From Nitrosovibrio tenuis (lineage in GTDB: Bacteria > Pseudomonadota > Gammaproteobacteria > Burkholderiales > Nitrosomonadaceae): a stretch of DNA of 46,034 bases. A program made the position numbers and the translations under genes. The stretch spans positions 1 to 46,034 of the forward strand of contig NZ_FOBH01000015.1 of assembly GCF_900109785.1 (NCBI RefSeq), read 5' to 3'. Within the stretch, counting starts at the first letter, position 1. Every line of letters starts with the position of its first letter. The notes beneath the pieces were generated by a model. The model saw only the letters and a program-made list of their open reading frames with translations. It made no database searches and was not told the DNA's origin. This document shows, piece by piece, positions 37,169 to 46,034 of this stretch.

Positions 37169-37170
<2 letters not shown>
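37115..37170 (-). ncRNA. Long hairpin between tRNA-Phe and the deaminase gene
   Basis: On the minus strand, the 56 bases after the tRNA CCA form arms of about 9 bp (CATAAAGAA with TTCTTTATG) and 14 bp (AAAGGCTTG-T-CCGTT with AACGGCAAGCCTTT, one bulge) around a 5-base loop. A U-rich end follows the inner arm. It can terminate the tRNA transcript. It also sits exactly where the AvcI inhibitor RNA lies in related loci. Whether it is AvcI-like cannot be decided by reading alone. Confidence 0.5.
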
Positions 37171-37244
<74 letters not shown>

Positions 37245-37389
37245 ATTTGAAACATTTACAACTTTAGCGTGACACAAGGATTTTAGCTTCGGCCGCCCGG
37301 CTCTCGCCGTGCTTAACATGCCCGATAAACCCTGGGGCAATTAGCCTTCACTCCAACAAGCCTCGACATTCCCATGTCGAGCCGTGTTG

Positions 37390-37424
37390 TCAGTCCTCTG
37401 CTCTACCGACTGAGCTACTTGGCC
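37390..37424 (-). pseudogene. Truncated tRNA-Phe, 5' half, copy 1
   Basis: 35 bases identical to tRNA-Phe positions 1-35, ending within the anticodon after G34-A35. The following base departs from the tRNA. The leader matches that of the intact gene, so it could be transcribed. Confidence 0.9.
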
Positions 37425-37569
37425 ATTTGAAACATTTACAACTTTAGCGTGATACAAGGATTTTAGCTTCGGCCGCCCGGCTCTCGCCGTGCTTAACATG
37501 CCCCGATAAACCTGGGGCAATTAGCCTTCACTCCAACAAGCCTCGACATTCCCATGTCGAGCCGAGTTG

Positions 37570-37604
37570 TCAGTCCTCTGCTCTACCGACTGAGCTACTT
37601 GGCC
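37570..37604 (-). pseudogene. Truncated tRNA-Phe, 5' half, copy 2
   Basis: A second 35-base 5' half with the same break point in the anticodon. Its leader is the more diverged one, suggesting it is the oldest member of the array. Confidence 0.9.
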
Positions 37605-38031
37605 ATTTGAAACACTACAACTTTATCGCGACACAAGGATTTTAGCTCCGGCGCGCCCGGCTCTCGCCGTGCTTAACATGCCCGATAAACCCTGGGGCAG
37701 TTAGCCTTCACGCAACAAGCCCCTTGCACGTCAATCCCCCCCTGAAGCTCAAGCAGCGAAACGAGGGCAATGTGACGCTTTTTTGACCGCGCAATTCTAG
37801 CACAGCGCCCAAGTCATTGGAACAAACTCCGGTTATCACCATGCTGTAGAATTGCCTAAGGCTGGGCATTATAAAGTTGGGGCTCTTCCGAATTTCCGTT
37901 TGCGCGAAATGACCAGCGTTGTTTGCTGGCCGATCTGATAAGGAAAGTTTGCCATATTCAGTTACAACCGGGCCATATAGACCCGGCGGTTTAAAACAGG
38001 CTACAATTCAGCATTTTAGCAGTTGCATGTC

Positions 38032-39033
38032 ATGCATGTTTGCCGCGGTATCCCCGTTAAGCCTGAAGCTCCCGTTGCGCTCACCATAGGCAATTTTGAT
38101 GGGGTGCACCTGGGCCATCAGGCCATGCTTGCCCGTCTGGAAGAAGCTGCCGGTCGGCTTGGTCTCGCCTCTTGCGTGATGATTTTCGAGCCCCATCCGC
38201 GCGAGTTTTTTGCGCCCGATAAAGCGCCCACCCGTCTTACCAGCCTGAGGGAAAAACTGGAGCTGCTGGCGGCGGCGGGCGTCGACCGGGTGCAGATATG
38301 CCGTTTCAATTTCGACTTCGCCAGGATAAGCGCGGAGGATTTTATTGTGCATATCCTTCAGCAAGGGCTTGGCGTCCGCTGGATTCTGGTAGGCGACGAC
38401 TTTCGTTTTGGTGCGCGCCGCGCCGGGGATTTTGCCATGCTCAAGGCTTTTTCGGACAGATGCGGTTTTACGGTGCAAGAAATGCCGGGTTACACCGTGG
38501 ATGGCATGCGGGTTTCGAGCACGGCTGTTCGCAAGGCACTTTCTGCGGGCGACCTGAATCTTGTCGAGCGCCTGCTGGGACACCCCTATAGCATTAGCGG
38601 ACGTGTGGTGAGGGGGGATCAGTTGGGAAAGAAAATCGGCTTTCCCACCGCCAACATCCAGTTGAAGCATAACCGGCCACCGCTGTCAGGAATTTTCGTG
38701 GTGGAAGTCGAGATGGAAGGCTTCGATAATCCAGCGCTGTCTCCGTCCCAGGCGTTCCAGGGGGTTGCCAGCCTGGGCGTACGTCCGACTGTGCATGAGG
38801 GCGGCAAACCGGTATTGGAAGTTTATCTGTTCGATTTCGATCAGGATATTTACGGCCGACACTTGCGGGTACATTTTCTTCGCAAGCTTCGCGACGAAAA
38901 GAAGTATTCCGATCTTGTTACGCTTACTCAGCAGATCGGGCGGGATGTGGAGGATGCCCGGAATTATTTCCGAGCGCTTCCTTCCACCGCTTCTGCCACG
39001 ATTGAAAAGAAGCTCCTGCACAGGCCGAACTGA
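38032..39033 (+). CDS. ribF: Riboflavin kinase / FAD synthetase
   Basis: 333 residues from ATG 38032 (MHVCRGIPVKPEAPVALTIGNFDGVHLGH). A TTG 9 bp earlier is possible. Makes FMN and FAD. The adenylyltransferase domain shows GNFDGVHLGH near residue 20 and the RVSSTAVRKAL motif near 163. The C-terminal flavokinase domain has GFPTANI near 207 and ends after RKLRDEKKY. No FMN riboswitch is seen upstream. It is the first gene of a ribF-ileS-lspA block. Confidence 0.96.
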   Translation: MHVCRGIPVKPEAPVALTIGNFDGVHLGHQAMLARLEEAAGRLGLASCVMIFEPHPREFFAPDKAPTRLTSLREKLELLAAAGVDRVQICRFNFDFARISAEDFIVHILQQGLGVRWILVGDDFRFGARRAGDFAMLKAFSDRCGFTVQEMPGYTVDGMRVSSTAVRKALSAGDLNLVERLLGHPYSISGRVVRGDQLGKKIGFPTANIQLKHNRPPLSGIFVVEVEMEGFDNPALSPSQAFQGVASLGVRPTVHEGGKPVLEVYLFDFDQDIYGRHLRVHFLRKLRDEKKYSDLVTLTQQIGRDVEDARNYFRALPSTASATIEKKLLHRPN

Positions 39034-39057
39034 CGATCGCATTATTTTTTATATTTC

Positions 39058-41886
39058 ATGACTGACTATAAAAAAACGCTTAACCTGCCTGATACGCCCT
39101 TTCCCATGCGCGGCGATCTCGCCAAACGCGAACCGCTCATGCTCAAAGCCTGGCAGGAAAAGAATCTTTACCGGAAAATCCGGGAAGTCTGCAAAGGTCG
39201 TCCAAAATTCGTACTGCATGATGGTCCCCCTTATGCGAACGGCGACATACACATCGGCCACGCGGTCAACAAGATTCTCAAGGACATCGTCATCCGGTCG
39301 AAAACGCTGGCTGGCTTTGATGCCCCCTACGTGCCTGGATGGGATTGCCATGGGCTCCCCATCGAGCATCAGATAGAAAAAAAGCACGGCAAGAATCTGC
39401 CCCCGGAAAAGGTGCGGGAACTGTGCCGCGCTTTTGCGCAGCAGCAGGTTGACCGGCAGAAAGCCGATTTCATCCGGCTTGGTGTCCTGGGCGATTGGGA
39501 TCATCCGTATCTCACCATGAATTACAACACAGAGGCCGGCATCATCCGCGCGCTGGGAAAGATTCATGAACGCGGATATCTCTACCAGGGGCAAAAGCCC
39601 GTCAATTGGTGCATCGATTGTGGTTCCGCGCTGGCGGAAGCTGAGGTGGATTATGAGGACAAGACTTCATCCGCTATCGATGTGAAGTTCAGGGTGGTCG
39701 ATCTCGTCGCCTTCCGGAAAAAAATCTCGAATTCGTCTGGAAATTCCGGCTCGGCTGATCAATCTGCTAAACCGGTGTATGTGGTTATCTGGACAACCAC
39801 GCCGTGGACCTTGCCCGCGAATCAGGCGGTGAGTGTGAATCCTGATGAGCTCTACGTCATCGCGGATATGGGGAGCGAGTGCTTACTGATAGCAGAACCC
39901 CTGCTGTATGGTGCGCTACAGCGCTATGGTATTGATAGGGCTGGCGTTAATACCGTGGGGAAATATATGGGGCGCGCGCTCGAGGGTATTTTACTTCAGC
40001 ATCCATTTTACCAGCGCCAGGTTCCCATCATTTTGGGAGAGCACGTGACGATGGACGCCGGAACCGGCGCGGTGCATACCGCACCGGCGCATGGCGTGGA
40101 CGATTATGCCGTGGGGCAGAAGTATGGTTTGCCGGTGGACAATCCGGTGGGGGATGACGGGCGGTTTTTCGAAAATGTGCCGCTTGTTGGCGGACTCCTG
40201 GTCTGGAAAGCCAATGAGGTGGTTATTCAGGAGCTGGCGAGAAGTGGCCTCCTGCTGAAAGAAGAGAAGCTGCAGCACAGCTATCCGCATTGCTGGCGGC
40301 ACCGGACACCCATCATTTTCCGCGCGACGCCGCAATGGTTTATTTCCATGGACAAGAGAGTCAGGAGCACGGATCCAGATGATGTTAACCAGACCTTGCG
40401 GGAAGCGGCATCGGCTGCGATAGAGGCCACTGCGTTTTACCCCTCCTGGGGGAGGGCGCGGCTGGAAGCGATGGTAAAAAACCGGCCGGACTGGTGCGTC
40501 TCGCGCCAGCGCAACTGGGGCGTGCCCATGGCGCTCTTCGTAAACAAGCAAACCCATGAATTACATCCGCGTACCGATGAACTGCTGGAGCAGGTGGCGC
40601 AGCTCGTGGAGCAGCGGGGAATCGAGGCGTGGTTCAGCCTGAATCCCGTGGAGCTATTGGGCGATGAAGCGAAAGATTACAAGAAATTGCCGGATACGCT
40701 GGACGTTTGGTTCGATTCTGGGACCACGCACGACACGGTGCTCAAACACAACGCACAGCTCGGGTATCCCGCAGACCTGTATCTCGAGGGCTCCGACCAG
40801 CACCGGGGCTGGTTTCAATCTTCGCTCTTGACCGGCTGTGCCATTGATGGCCGTGCGCCTTACAATGCGTTGCTTACGCATGGCTTCGTCGTGGACGGAC
40901 ATGGGCACAAGATGAGCAAATCGAAGGGGAATGTCATTGCTCCCCAGAAGATAATGGATACCTCGGGAGCGGATATTCTGCGATTGTGGGTGGCTTCCAC
41001 CGATTACTCCGCCGAGCTTTCCATTTCCGACGAAATTCTGAAACGGGTGGTGGAGAGTTACCGCCGCATACGCAACACGCTTCGTTTTCTTCTGGCCAAT
41101 CTGGCTGATTTCGATCCGAACAGGGATGCCGTTGCGGTGGAGGAATGGCTGGAGATTGATCGCTATATGCTGGCGTTCATGAGAATGCTCCAGGATGGCC
41201 TGGAACGCGATTATCAGCATTACGATTTTCATCTGATCGTGCACCGGCTGCACAACTTCTGTTCAGAGGATCTGGGCGGTTTCTATCTCGATATTCTGAA
41301 GGACCGGCTTTATACCGCTGCCGTCAAGGGTATACCCCGCCGCTCGGCGCAAAGTGCGCTATATCACATCGCCCACAGCCTGGTGCGGCTGTTCGCGCCC
41401 ATTCTCAGCTTCACGTCCGAAGAGGTGTGGGAGCATCTGACCAGCGACGCAGAGGGTAGCGTGCTGCTGCATACCTGGCATATGTTCCCCGAGCAGGCGG
41501 ACGAGGAAACCTTGTTGCAGCGCTGGGCGCGACTTCGTGAGCTTCGCTCGCGGGTGCAGCGGGCGCTGGAAGAGGCGCGTTCGGCGGGCAAGATTGGTTC
41601 ATCGCTGGCCGCCACCGTAAAAATTCATGTGGGCGGCGATGATTTTGAGCTGCTCGATTCGTTGGGGAATGATCTCCGCCTGGTACTCATCACGTCCGAA
41701 GCCCAGGTGATGCAGGCGTTGGATTCGCAGGAAGAGCAAATTCTTATAGCGTCAAGTACGCATCGCAAGTGCGACCGCTGCTGGCATTATCGTGAAGACG
41801 TCGGGATCGACGCTGGTCACCCGACGATTTGCGGCCGATGCCTGTCCAATCTGTACGGTTCGGGCGAGGTTCGACATTATGCCTGA
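39058..41886 (+). CDS. ileS: Isoleucyl-tRNA synthetase
   Basis: 942 residues. Class I synthetase with HIGH at residues 65-68 and KMSKS near 620. The editing domain ([14 protein letters not shown] and a long insertion) lies between them, and a C-terminal zinc finger (CDRCWH with CGRC) completes it. A short Ser/Gly-rich insertion sits in the editing-domain region near residue 225. Starts 24 bp after ribF. Confidence 0.97.
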   Translation: MTDYKKTLNLPDTPFPMRGDLAKREPLMLKAWQEKNLYRKIREVCKGRPKFVLHDGPPYANGDIHIGHAVNKILKDIVIRSKTLAGFDAPYVPGWDCHGLPIEHQIEKKHGKNLPPEKVRELCRAFAQQQVDRQKADFIRLGVLGDWDHPYLTMNYNTEAGIIRALGKIHERGYLYQGQKPVNWCIDCGSALAEAEVDYEDKTSSAIDVKFRVVDLVAFRKKISNSSGNSGSADQSAKPVYVVIWTTTPWTLPANQAVSVNPDELYVIADMGSECLLIAEPLLYGALQRYGIDRAGVNTVGKYMGRALEGILLQHPFYQRQVPIILGEHVTMDAGTGAVHTAPAHGVDDYAVGQKYGLPVDNPVGDDGRFFENVPLVGGLLVWKANEVVIQELARSGLLLKEEKLQHSYPHCWRHRTPIIFRATPQWFISMDKRVRSTDPDDVNQTLREAASAAIEATAFYPSWGRARLEAMVKNRPDWCVSRQRNWGVPMALFVNKQTHELHPRTDELLEQVAQLVEQRGIEAWFSLNPVELLGDEAKDYKKLPDTLDVWFDSGTTHDTVLKHNAQLGYPADLYLEGSDQHRGWFQSSLLTGCAIDGRAPYNALLTHGFVVDGHGHKMSKSKGNVIAPQKIMDTSGADILRLWVASTDYSAELSISDEILKRVVESYRRIRNTLRFLLANLADFDPNRDAVAVEEWLEIDRYMLAFMRMLQDGLERDYQHYDFHLIVHRLHNFCSEDLGGFYLDILKDRLYTAAVKGIPRRSAQSALYHIAHSLVRLFAPILSFTSEEVWEHLTSDAEGSVLLHTWHMFPEQADEETLLQRWARLRELRSRVQRALEEARSAGKIGSSLAATVKIHVGGDDFELLDSLGNDLRLVLITSEAQVMQALDSQEEQILIASSTHRKCDRCWHYREDVGIDAGHPTICGRCLSNLYGSGEVRHYA

Positions 41887-41916
41887 GGAAATGCAATCTC
41901 TATCGCCCGAGCTAAG

Positions 41917-42402
41917 ATGAAGCTGTCGGCCAGCCTGATCCTCGCGTTTGTGGTACTGGTCCTGGACTTAGCCACCAAACGCTGGGTGGAGAGTTCACTC
42001 TTCAATGGCGAACAGATTCCATTGACGAGTTTCTTTAATCTCGTGCTGACCTACAATGCGGGCGCAGCATTCAGCTTCCTGAGTGATGCAGATGGGTGGC
42101 AACGCTGGTTTTTCAGCGTCATTGCGGCGGGGGCTTCGACCCTAATCGTTTACCTGCTGCGCAAGCATGCGGATGACAAGTGGTTTTGTATCGCGCTGAG
42201 CCTGATACTGGGCGGGGCTCTGGGTAATCTGTGGGATCGTGTTACCCTCGGCCATGTCGTCGATTTCCTGGATTTCTATATCGGCACCTACCATTGGCCG
42301 GCGTTCAATGTGGCGGACTCAGCGATCTCCGTGGGAGCAATGTTGCTGATAGTCGACAGTTTTCGCAGAAGGGAACCCGTGGCAGAGAAACGAAAAGGAT
42401 AA
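41917..42402 (+). CDS. lspA: Lipoprotein signal peptidase
   Basis: 161 residues with four membrane helices. Cleaves prolipoprotein signal peptides. Catalytic aspartates are Asp107 in GNLWDRV and Asp134 in FNVADSAISVG. The VDFLDFY segment lies between them as expected. Starts 30 bp after ileS, the usual ileS-lspA pairing. Confidence 0.97.
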   Translation: MKLSASLILAFVVLVLDLATKRWVESSLFNGEQIPLTSFFNLVLTYNAGAAFSFLSDADGWQRWFFSVIAAGASTLIVYLLRKHADDKWFCIALSLILGGALGNLWDRVTLGHVVDFLDFYIGTYHWPAFNVADSAISVGAMLLIVDSFRRREPVAEKRKG

Positions 42403-42428
42403 GGCGCCTTTGAGCTAAGCTAAAGCTG

Positions 42429-42980
42429 TTAGAGGTTTTTAGCAGGCTGCCACAGCACTTCCGCGGCATTCTGTTGGCGATTTATGATTCGGCTTAATAC
42501 GAATAAAAAATCGGATAAACGGTTGAGATAATGGATATGCATGGGCATCGTTGTTTCGTTCCGATAGAGCGCCACTACACATCTTTCAGCGCGGCGGGAC
42601 ACCGACCGGGCAACATGGCATAGAGCGGCGGCGCGGGCCCCACCCGGCAGTATGAATTCCTTTAGCGCCTCCAGAGTGGAGTTATATTCGTCCAGGTCTT
42701 TTTCCAGGCGGGCGACTTGCGTTTTGGCCAAGGTTACTCGTCCGGGTATACTCAGGTCCCCTCCGAGATCGAATAGATCGTGCTGAATGTTTTCCAGCTT
42801 GAGCCGCACGTCTTTTTCAAGATCTTCTGCAAGCAACACGCCGAGATGGCTGTTCAGTTCGTCCACCGTACCAATTGCTTCGATACGCGGGCTGTCCTTG
42901 TGGGTCCGGCTCCCATCGCCCAAACCGGTGGTGCCGTCGTCACCGGTGCGGGTATAAACCTTTGTCAGGCGCTTTCCCAT
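42429..42980 (-). CDS. PduO-type ATP:cob(I)alamin adenosyltransferase
   Basis: 183 residues. Transfers the adenosyl group of ATP to cob(I)alamin to make coenzyme B12. The ATP-binding N-terminal KVYTRTGDDGTTGLGDG and the helix motif ARSVSRRAER near residue 130 identify the family. Since metE, the B12-independent synthase, is also in the window, B12 is probably used by other enzymes here. Converges on lspA with 26 bp between. Confidence 0.95.
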   Translation of the reverse strand: MGKRLTKVYTRTGDDGTTGLGDGSRTHKDSPRIEAIGTVDELNSHLGVLLAEDLEKDVRLKLENIQHDLFDLGGDLSIPGRVTLAKTQVARLEKDLDEYNSTLEALKEFILPGGARAAALCHVARSVSRRAERCVVALYRNETTMPMHIHYLNRLSDFLFVLSRIINRQQNAAEVLWQPAKNL

Positions 42981-43054
42981 AGGAGTTTTATGTCATGTTG
43001 TTCAGGTGATGGGCTGCCTACCAGGAAGGAGGGAACCGGACGGTTTAATTCAGA

Positions 43055-44551
43055 TTAACCGTCCTGTTGGGGTTTACGGGGCGGCCGTGGCATGAATAGC
43101 GCGGCGAGCGGCTGTTCTTTATGGCCGTGCCGGAGGTGATCCGGGCGTCCGAGAACGACTGACGCCGTGGCGGAGGGACTGGCCGAACGCGATTGGCTAC
43201 CAGTTGACATCGAGGGCATATAGGGCTGGCTGAATAACGGATCCTCCGGGATTTTGGAGCGGCTTCGCGGCAAATACCGATGGTCTTTTGTATGTCCGCG
43301 ATCTTTGAAATGGGTTTCTCTTAGTTCAGGGCGTTTTCCGGGTTCGTGTTTGGCCCGGTCGCTGCCGTGGCGGCTCTCGCGCTCGGTGCTTGCGGTTCCG
43401 GCCGTTACTCCCGGCTCAAACTCGGCTATTACCTTTTTCGTCAGCTTGAATTTCAAAAGCTTTTCAATAGCGTCGAGTTGCTCGCGTTCATCCTCGCTCA
43501 CCAACGAAATTGCGTCGCCTTTCGTGCCGGCGCGGCCCGTACGGCCGATGCGATGAATATAATCTTCGGGTGTGGTAGGCAATTCGAAATTGACGACATG
43601 TGGCAGTTCCTCGATATCCAATCCGCGCGCAGCAACATCAGTTGCCACCAGCACACGCACGATGCCTTGTTTGAATTGAGCCAGCGCTTCAGTGCGCTGA
43701 GGCTGAGTCTTGTCGCCATGAATTGCTGTCGCGGTTATTCCGTCGCGCTCCAACTGATGCGCCAGGCGGCTGGCACCATGCTTGGTTCGGACAAATACCA
43801 GGACCTGCTTCAGATCCTGGGATTTAATGAGATGCGTCAGCAAGCCACGCTTATGGTCCCGGGCTATCGGATGTACCACATGGGTTATGAGTTCCGCGAT
43901 GGAGTTGCGCCTTGCCGCTTCAATCAGTATGGGATCTTTCAAGAGCTTGTTCGCAAGCTTCTTGATCTCTTCGGAAAAAGTCGCTGAGAACAGCAGGCTC
44001 TGCCGCTGCTCAGGGATCAATCCCAGGATGCGCTTGATATCGGGGAGAAAGCCCATATCCAGCATGCGATCCGCTTCGTCCAGAACCAGAATCTCCACCT
44101 TCGACAGGTTCATGGTTTTCTGCTGAATATGATCCAGTAGACGGCCTGGGGTGGCCACAAGTATTTCCACGCCTGTCCGCAGCGCTCTGGTCTGCGGCTC
44201 CATGTCCATTCCGCCGTAAACCGCAGCGCACCTGAGCGGCATGTATTTTCCGTAAGCTTTTACGCTTTCATACACCTGGATAGCCAACTCGCGTGTTGGC
44301 ACCAGGATGAGCGCGCGGATGGGATGTCTTGCGGGGGATGCACTGGTATTAGCTTCGGGCTGCAGGCGGTTAAGCATCGGTAATGTAAAACCTGCGGTCT
44401 TGCCTGTGCCGGTTTGAGCTGCTCCCATGATGTCCCGGCCTTCCAAAATTGGCGGGATTGCCTGGGCCTGTATGGGGGTAGGTTCGGTATAACCTTGATC
44501 TGCGATGGCACGCAGGATTTCAGTGGATAAATTGAGTTGTGCGAAAGACAT
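43055..44551 (-). CDS. DEAD-box RNA helicase, RhlE-like
   Basis: 498 residues. Motifs in order: Q motif [11 protein letters not shown] near residue 22, AQTGTGKT near 45, the DEAD box near 156, SATFSEE near 187, and [10 protein letters not shown] near 336. A basic, Ser/Arg/His-rich tail of about 120 residues follows and probably binds RNA. Likely role in ribosome assembly or cold-shock RNA unwinding; the exact paralogue is not settled. The 285-bp upstream region (44552-44836) has no gene and could hold a long leader. Confidence 0.93.
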   Translation of the reverse strand: MSFAQLNLSTEILRAIADQGYTEPTPIQAQAIPPILEGRDIMGAAQTGTGKTAGFTLPMLNRLQPEANTSASPARHPIRALILVPTRELAIQVYESVKAYGKYMPLRCAAVYGGMDMEPQTRALRTGVEILVATPGRLLDHIQQKTMNLSKVEILVLDEADRMLDMGFLPDIKRILGLIPEQRQSLLFSATFSEEIKKLANKLLKDPILIEAARRNSIAELITHVVHPIARDHKRGLLTHLIKSQDLKQVLVFVRTKHGASRLAHQLERDGITATAIHGDKTQPQRTEALAQFKQGIVRVLVATDVAARGLDIEELPHVVNFELPTTPEDYIHRIGRTGRAGTKGDAISLVSEDEREQLDAIEKLLKFKLTKKVIAEFEPGVTAGTASTERESRHGSDRAKHEPGKRPELRETHFKDRGHTKDHRYLPRSRSKIPEDPLFSQPYMPSMSTGSQSRSASPSATASVVLGRPDHLRHGHKEQPLAALFMPRPPRKPQQDG

Positions 44552-44836
44552 ATGGATGGTTGTTCACAAACGATCTATAAGAATTTTTGAGCATGCCTAG
44601 GCCGGACTTGTACAGAAAGTCCTTAATGCGTTGTGTGCATGGCACATACGGTGTGCGTGTTGAGCCTATTACGACCGGTTCAGGCAGAGAATTTATGAAA
44701 AGAGGACTACAGATAACGACGGAATACAACGGTGGGCAGAAGCTTTGACCGAACAGTTTTGGACAACCATGAATAGACATTAGGTTGTACATCGAGAAAA
44801 TTGAAAATCGCGCATTGTCAGGCTATAGACATATAT

Positions 44837-45622
44837 TTAATCATTTCGTGCGCCCTGATGGACATCTTTTTGAGGTTTTCCGGCTTTAAGCCATTCATTA
44901 CCCTTTCTTAATCCGCTCAGTAGCGCTGGGGCCGAGCCGATGGCAACAGCATCAACCAAACAATACCACGCTGCCACGCCACTCGGGGGATTTCCCTGAG
45001 ACAGAGACATGACAGGTTCTATCGCTGCCCATTTCCATGTTCCAGCCGCGGTGCCGATGAGTTCCAGCCAGGTTGTGATAAAAAAGGCAGCGAGGTACAC
45101 CATTGGCGAGCGGCCCTTGAAGAGGTAGACGAGGAAAACGCAGAATAATAACGCACCCACCTGATCCCCTTGCTCGGGATAACCGCTGATTCCCCAGATT
45201 GACCATGTACCGCATGTGAGGACAACGAATGTAGCGATCTTCCGGGAATATCTCAGGAAAAAACCGGAACGCGCAAGCGCGACCGCGGTTAAATACACCA
45301 TACCGTGGCCTGGCGGCACGTAGGCGGGCACATTGCCGAATCGATAGGTATATCCACCCATATAGATCGATGCAAAATGCTCGCCCAGTGTGGCAAAGGC
45401 AACGGCTACGATGACCTGCATCCGTATCTCTTTATTTTCTCCAAACAACAATCCAAGCAGGAATGTCCATGCGATGAGCCCCATGAAATTCTGTTGCTCC
45501 ATACTCCCGCTGGCGTCCATGTTTAAACTGATGGCGACGCAAGTGAAAGTGAGAGCCGCGATGAAGTAATCCCGTATTCGATGGGGATAAGCGACGTTGG
45601 GTTGTGGAAAATGGTGCAGCAT
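44837..45622 (-). CDS. Multi-pass membrane protein of unknown function
   Basis: 261 residues with about seven hydrophobic segments and a short N-terminal cytoplasmic part. Conserved-looking polar stretches are GEHFASIYMGGYTYRFGNVPAYVPPGHG near residues 82-107 and the TWKWAAIEP stretch near 200. The PPGHG loop after a Tyr-rich stretch suggests a functional pocket. I do not recognise the family. It precedes the helicase gene in the same direction but with a 285-bp gap. Confidence 0.75.
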   Translation of the reverse strand: MLHHFPQPNVAYPHRIRDYFIAALTFTCVAISLNMDASGSMEQQNFMGLIAWTFLLGLLFGENKEIRMQVIVAVAFATLGEHFASIYMGGYTYRFGNVPAYVPPGHGMVYLTAVALARSGFFLRYSRKIATFVVLTCGTWSIWGISGYPEQGDQVGALLFCVFLVYLFKGRSPMVYLAAFFITTWLELIGTAAGTWKWAAIEPVMSLSQGNPPSGVAAWYCLVDAVAIGSAPALLSGLRKGNEWLKAGKPQKDVHQGARND

Positions 45623-45648
45623 TTCTAACGTATTCTTAAGTTCTGTTT

Positions 45649-45852
45649 ATGAAAAATATCCGGCTGCTGTTCTGGCTGAGAGATTATTTCATTTCGGAGC
45701 AGGTGGAGTAAAACACGAATAAACGCTGGGGCGGGCCGCTTGTCTTTCTGGCTTTGACGTACGGATTGCTCATTTTGCGCAAATCAAAACCGCTGTCTCC
45801 ACTCAGGCATCGGAGGCAGCGGTCAAAGAAACAACCGCAGAATAGCGATTAA
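45649..45852 (+). pseudogene. Possible broken small membrane-protein gene
   Basis: A frame starts at ATG 45649 (MKNIRLLFWLRDYF...), meets a TAA at codon 21, and continues in the same frame with a membrane-like segment (WGGPLVFLALTYGLLILRKSK) and a basic tail to a TAA at 45850. The second half has no start codon of its own and overlaps the cycB terminator. It may be a remnant of a 67-residue gene or chance. Confidence 0.25.
45789..45823 (-). terminator. Terminator after cycB
   Basis: Twelve-base arms (ACCGCTGCCTCC with GGAGACAGCGGT on the minus strand, one G-U-type mismatch) and an 11-base loop, followed on the minus strand by TTTTGATTT. It would end the haem-protein operon entering from the right edge. 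Confidence 0.8.
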
Positions 45853-45894
45853 ACAAAATGCGGCGATAGTGTTTGAAATACGCAGGTTGGTATT

Positions 45895-46034
45895 TTACTC
45901 CTCCTCGTCCTCGTCCTTGGATTTCTTTTCGGGTTTGAGGACCATCTTGCCCTGTTTGCGGCTCTCGTTGAGGTCGGTTTCGGCCACTTCCTTGTGTACC
46001 AGGTTCTGATGGCAGTCGATGCAGGTGGCCCCTT
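45895..46034 (-). CDS. C-terminus of a multihaem cytochrome, probably c_M552 (CycB, NapC/NrfH family)
   Basis: The last 45 codons are in the window; the rest lies beyond the right edge. They contain a haem site CIDCH followed by QNLVHKEVAETDLNESRKQGKM and an acidic/basic tail ending in repeated Asp/Glu. That ending fits the last haem of NapC/NrfH-type quinone-oxidising cytochromes, and in particular CycB of ammonia oxidisers, which passes electrons from hydroxylamine oxidoreductase through c554 to the quinone pool. If so, hao and cycA lie just outside the window. Confidence 0.75.
   Translation of the reverse strand, partial: GATCIDCHQNLVHKEVAETDLNESRKQGKMVLKPEKKSKDEDEEE

Overview
The window is about 46 kb of a betaproteobacterial chromosome, most likely an ammonia-oxidising member of the Nitrosomonadaceae (Nitrosospira-like). 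Three things point that way. The right edge cuts into the C-terminus of a multihaem cytochrome that looks like CycB (c_M552), the last gene of the hydroxylamine oxidoreductase cluster. There is a CADD-type p-aminobenzoate synthase of the kind known from Nitrosomonas. The housekeeping blocks (hda, purM-purN, thiD-thiE-hemL, hemA-prfA-prmC-grxD, ribF-ileS-lspA) are all betaproteobacterial in type.

Layout. 1-5186: end of a nonribosomal peptide synthetase locus. It holds a C-A-T module without thioesterase, a translationally coupled methyltransferase, and on the other strand an Sfp-type phosphopantetheinyl transferase and an orphan FecCD permease. 5187-9266: hda plus a HAD phosphatase, divergent from purM-purN-DUF3108. 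9401-12750: an RsmB-like rRNA methyltransferase, a mechanosensitive channel and a small membrane protein. 12773-16909: glyoxalase, rubredoxin, thiD-thiE-hemL and a dihaem cytochrome c4. 17471-22276: SPOR protein, map, glnD. 22343-25729: metE and metR, divergent around a MetR operator. 25942-31418: CADD-type enzyme, YqaA-like protein, and hemA-prfA-prmC-grxD. 31722-35063: an accessory stretch with a small orphan protein, polysaccharide deacetylase, acyltransferase and NUDIX hydrolase.

The most interesting region is 35322-37740. A visibly AT-richer gene encodes a two-domain P-loop plus deoxycytidylate-deaminase protein of the anti-phage DcdV/AvcD family. It sits between a 66-aa overlapping, apparently coupled ORF downstream and a long RNA hairpin upstream, directly beside an intact tRNA-Phe gene. 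On the far side of the tRNA is a 180-bp tandem array, each unit carrying the 5' half of tRNA-Phe cut off inside the anticodon loop. A 14-bp piece of the tRNA anticodon-arm 3' side recurs in each tRNA leader. This looks like a defence island at a tRNA site with repeated recombination scars. The small ORF, the hairpin and the tRNA-half array are the best candidates here for something undescribed.

38032-46034: ribF-ileS-lspA, a corrinoid adenosyltransferase, a DEAD-box helicase, a membrane protein of unknown function, and the end of cycB with its terminator. No CRISPR array, rRNA operon, insertion sequence or integrase gene was seen in the window.
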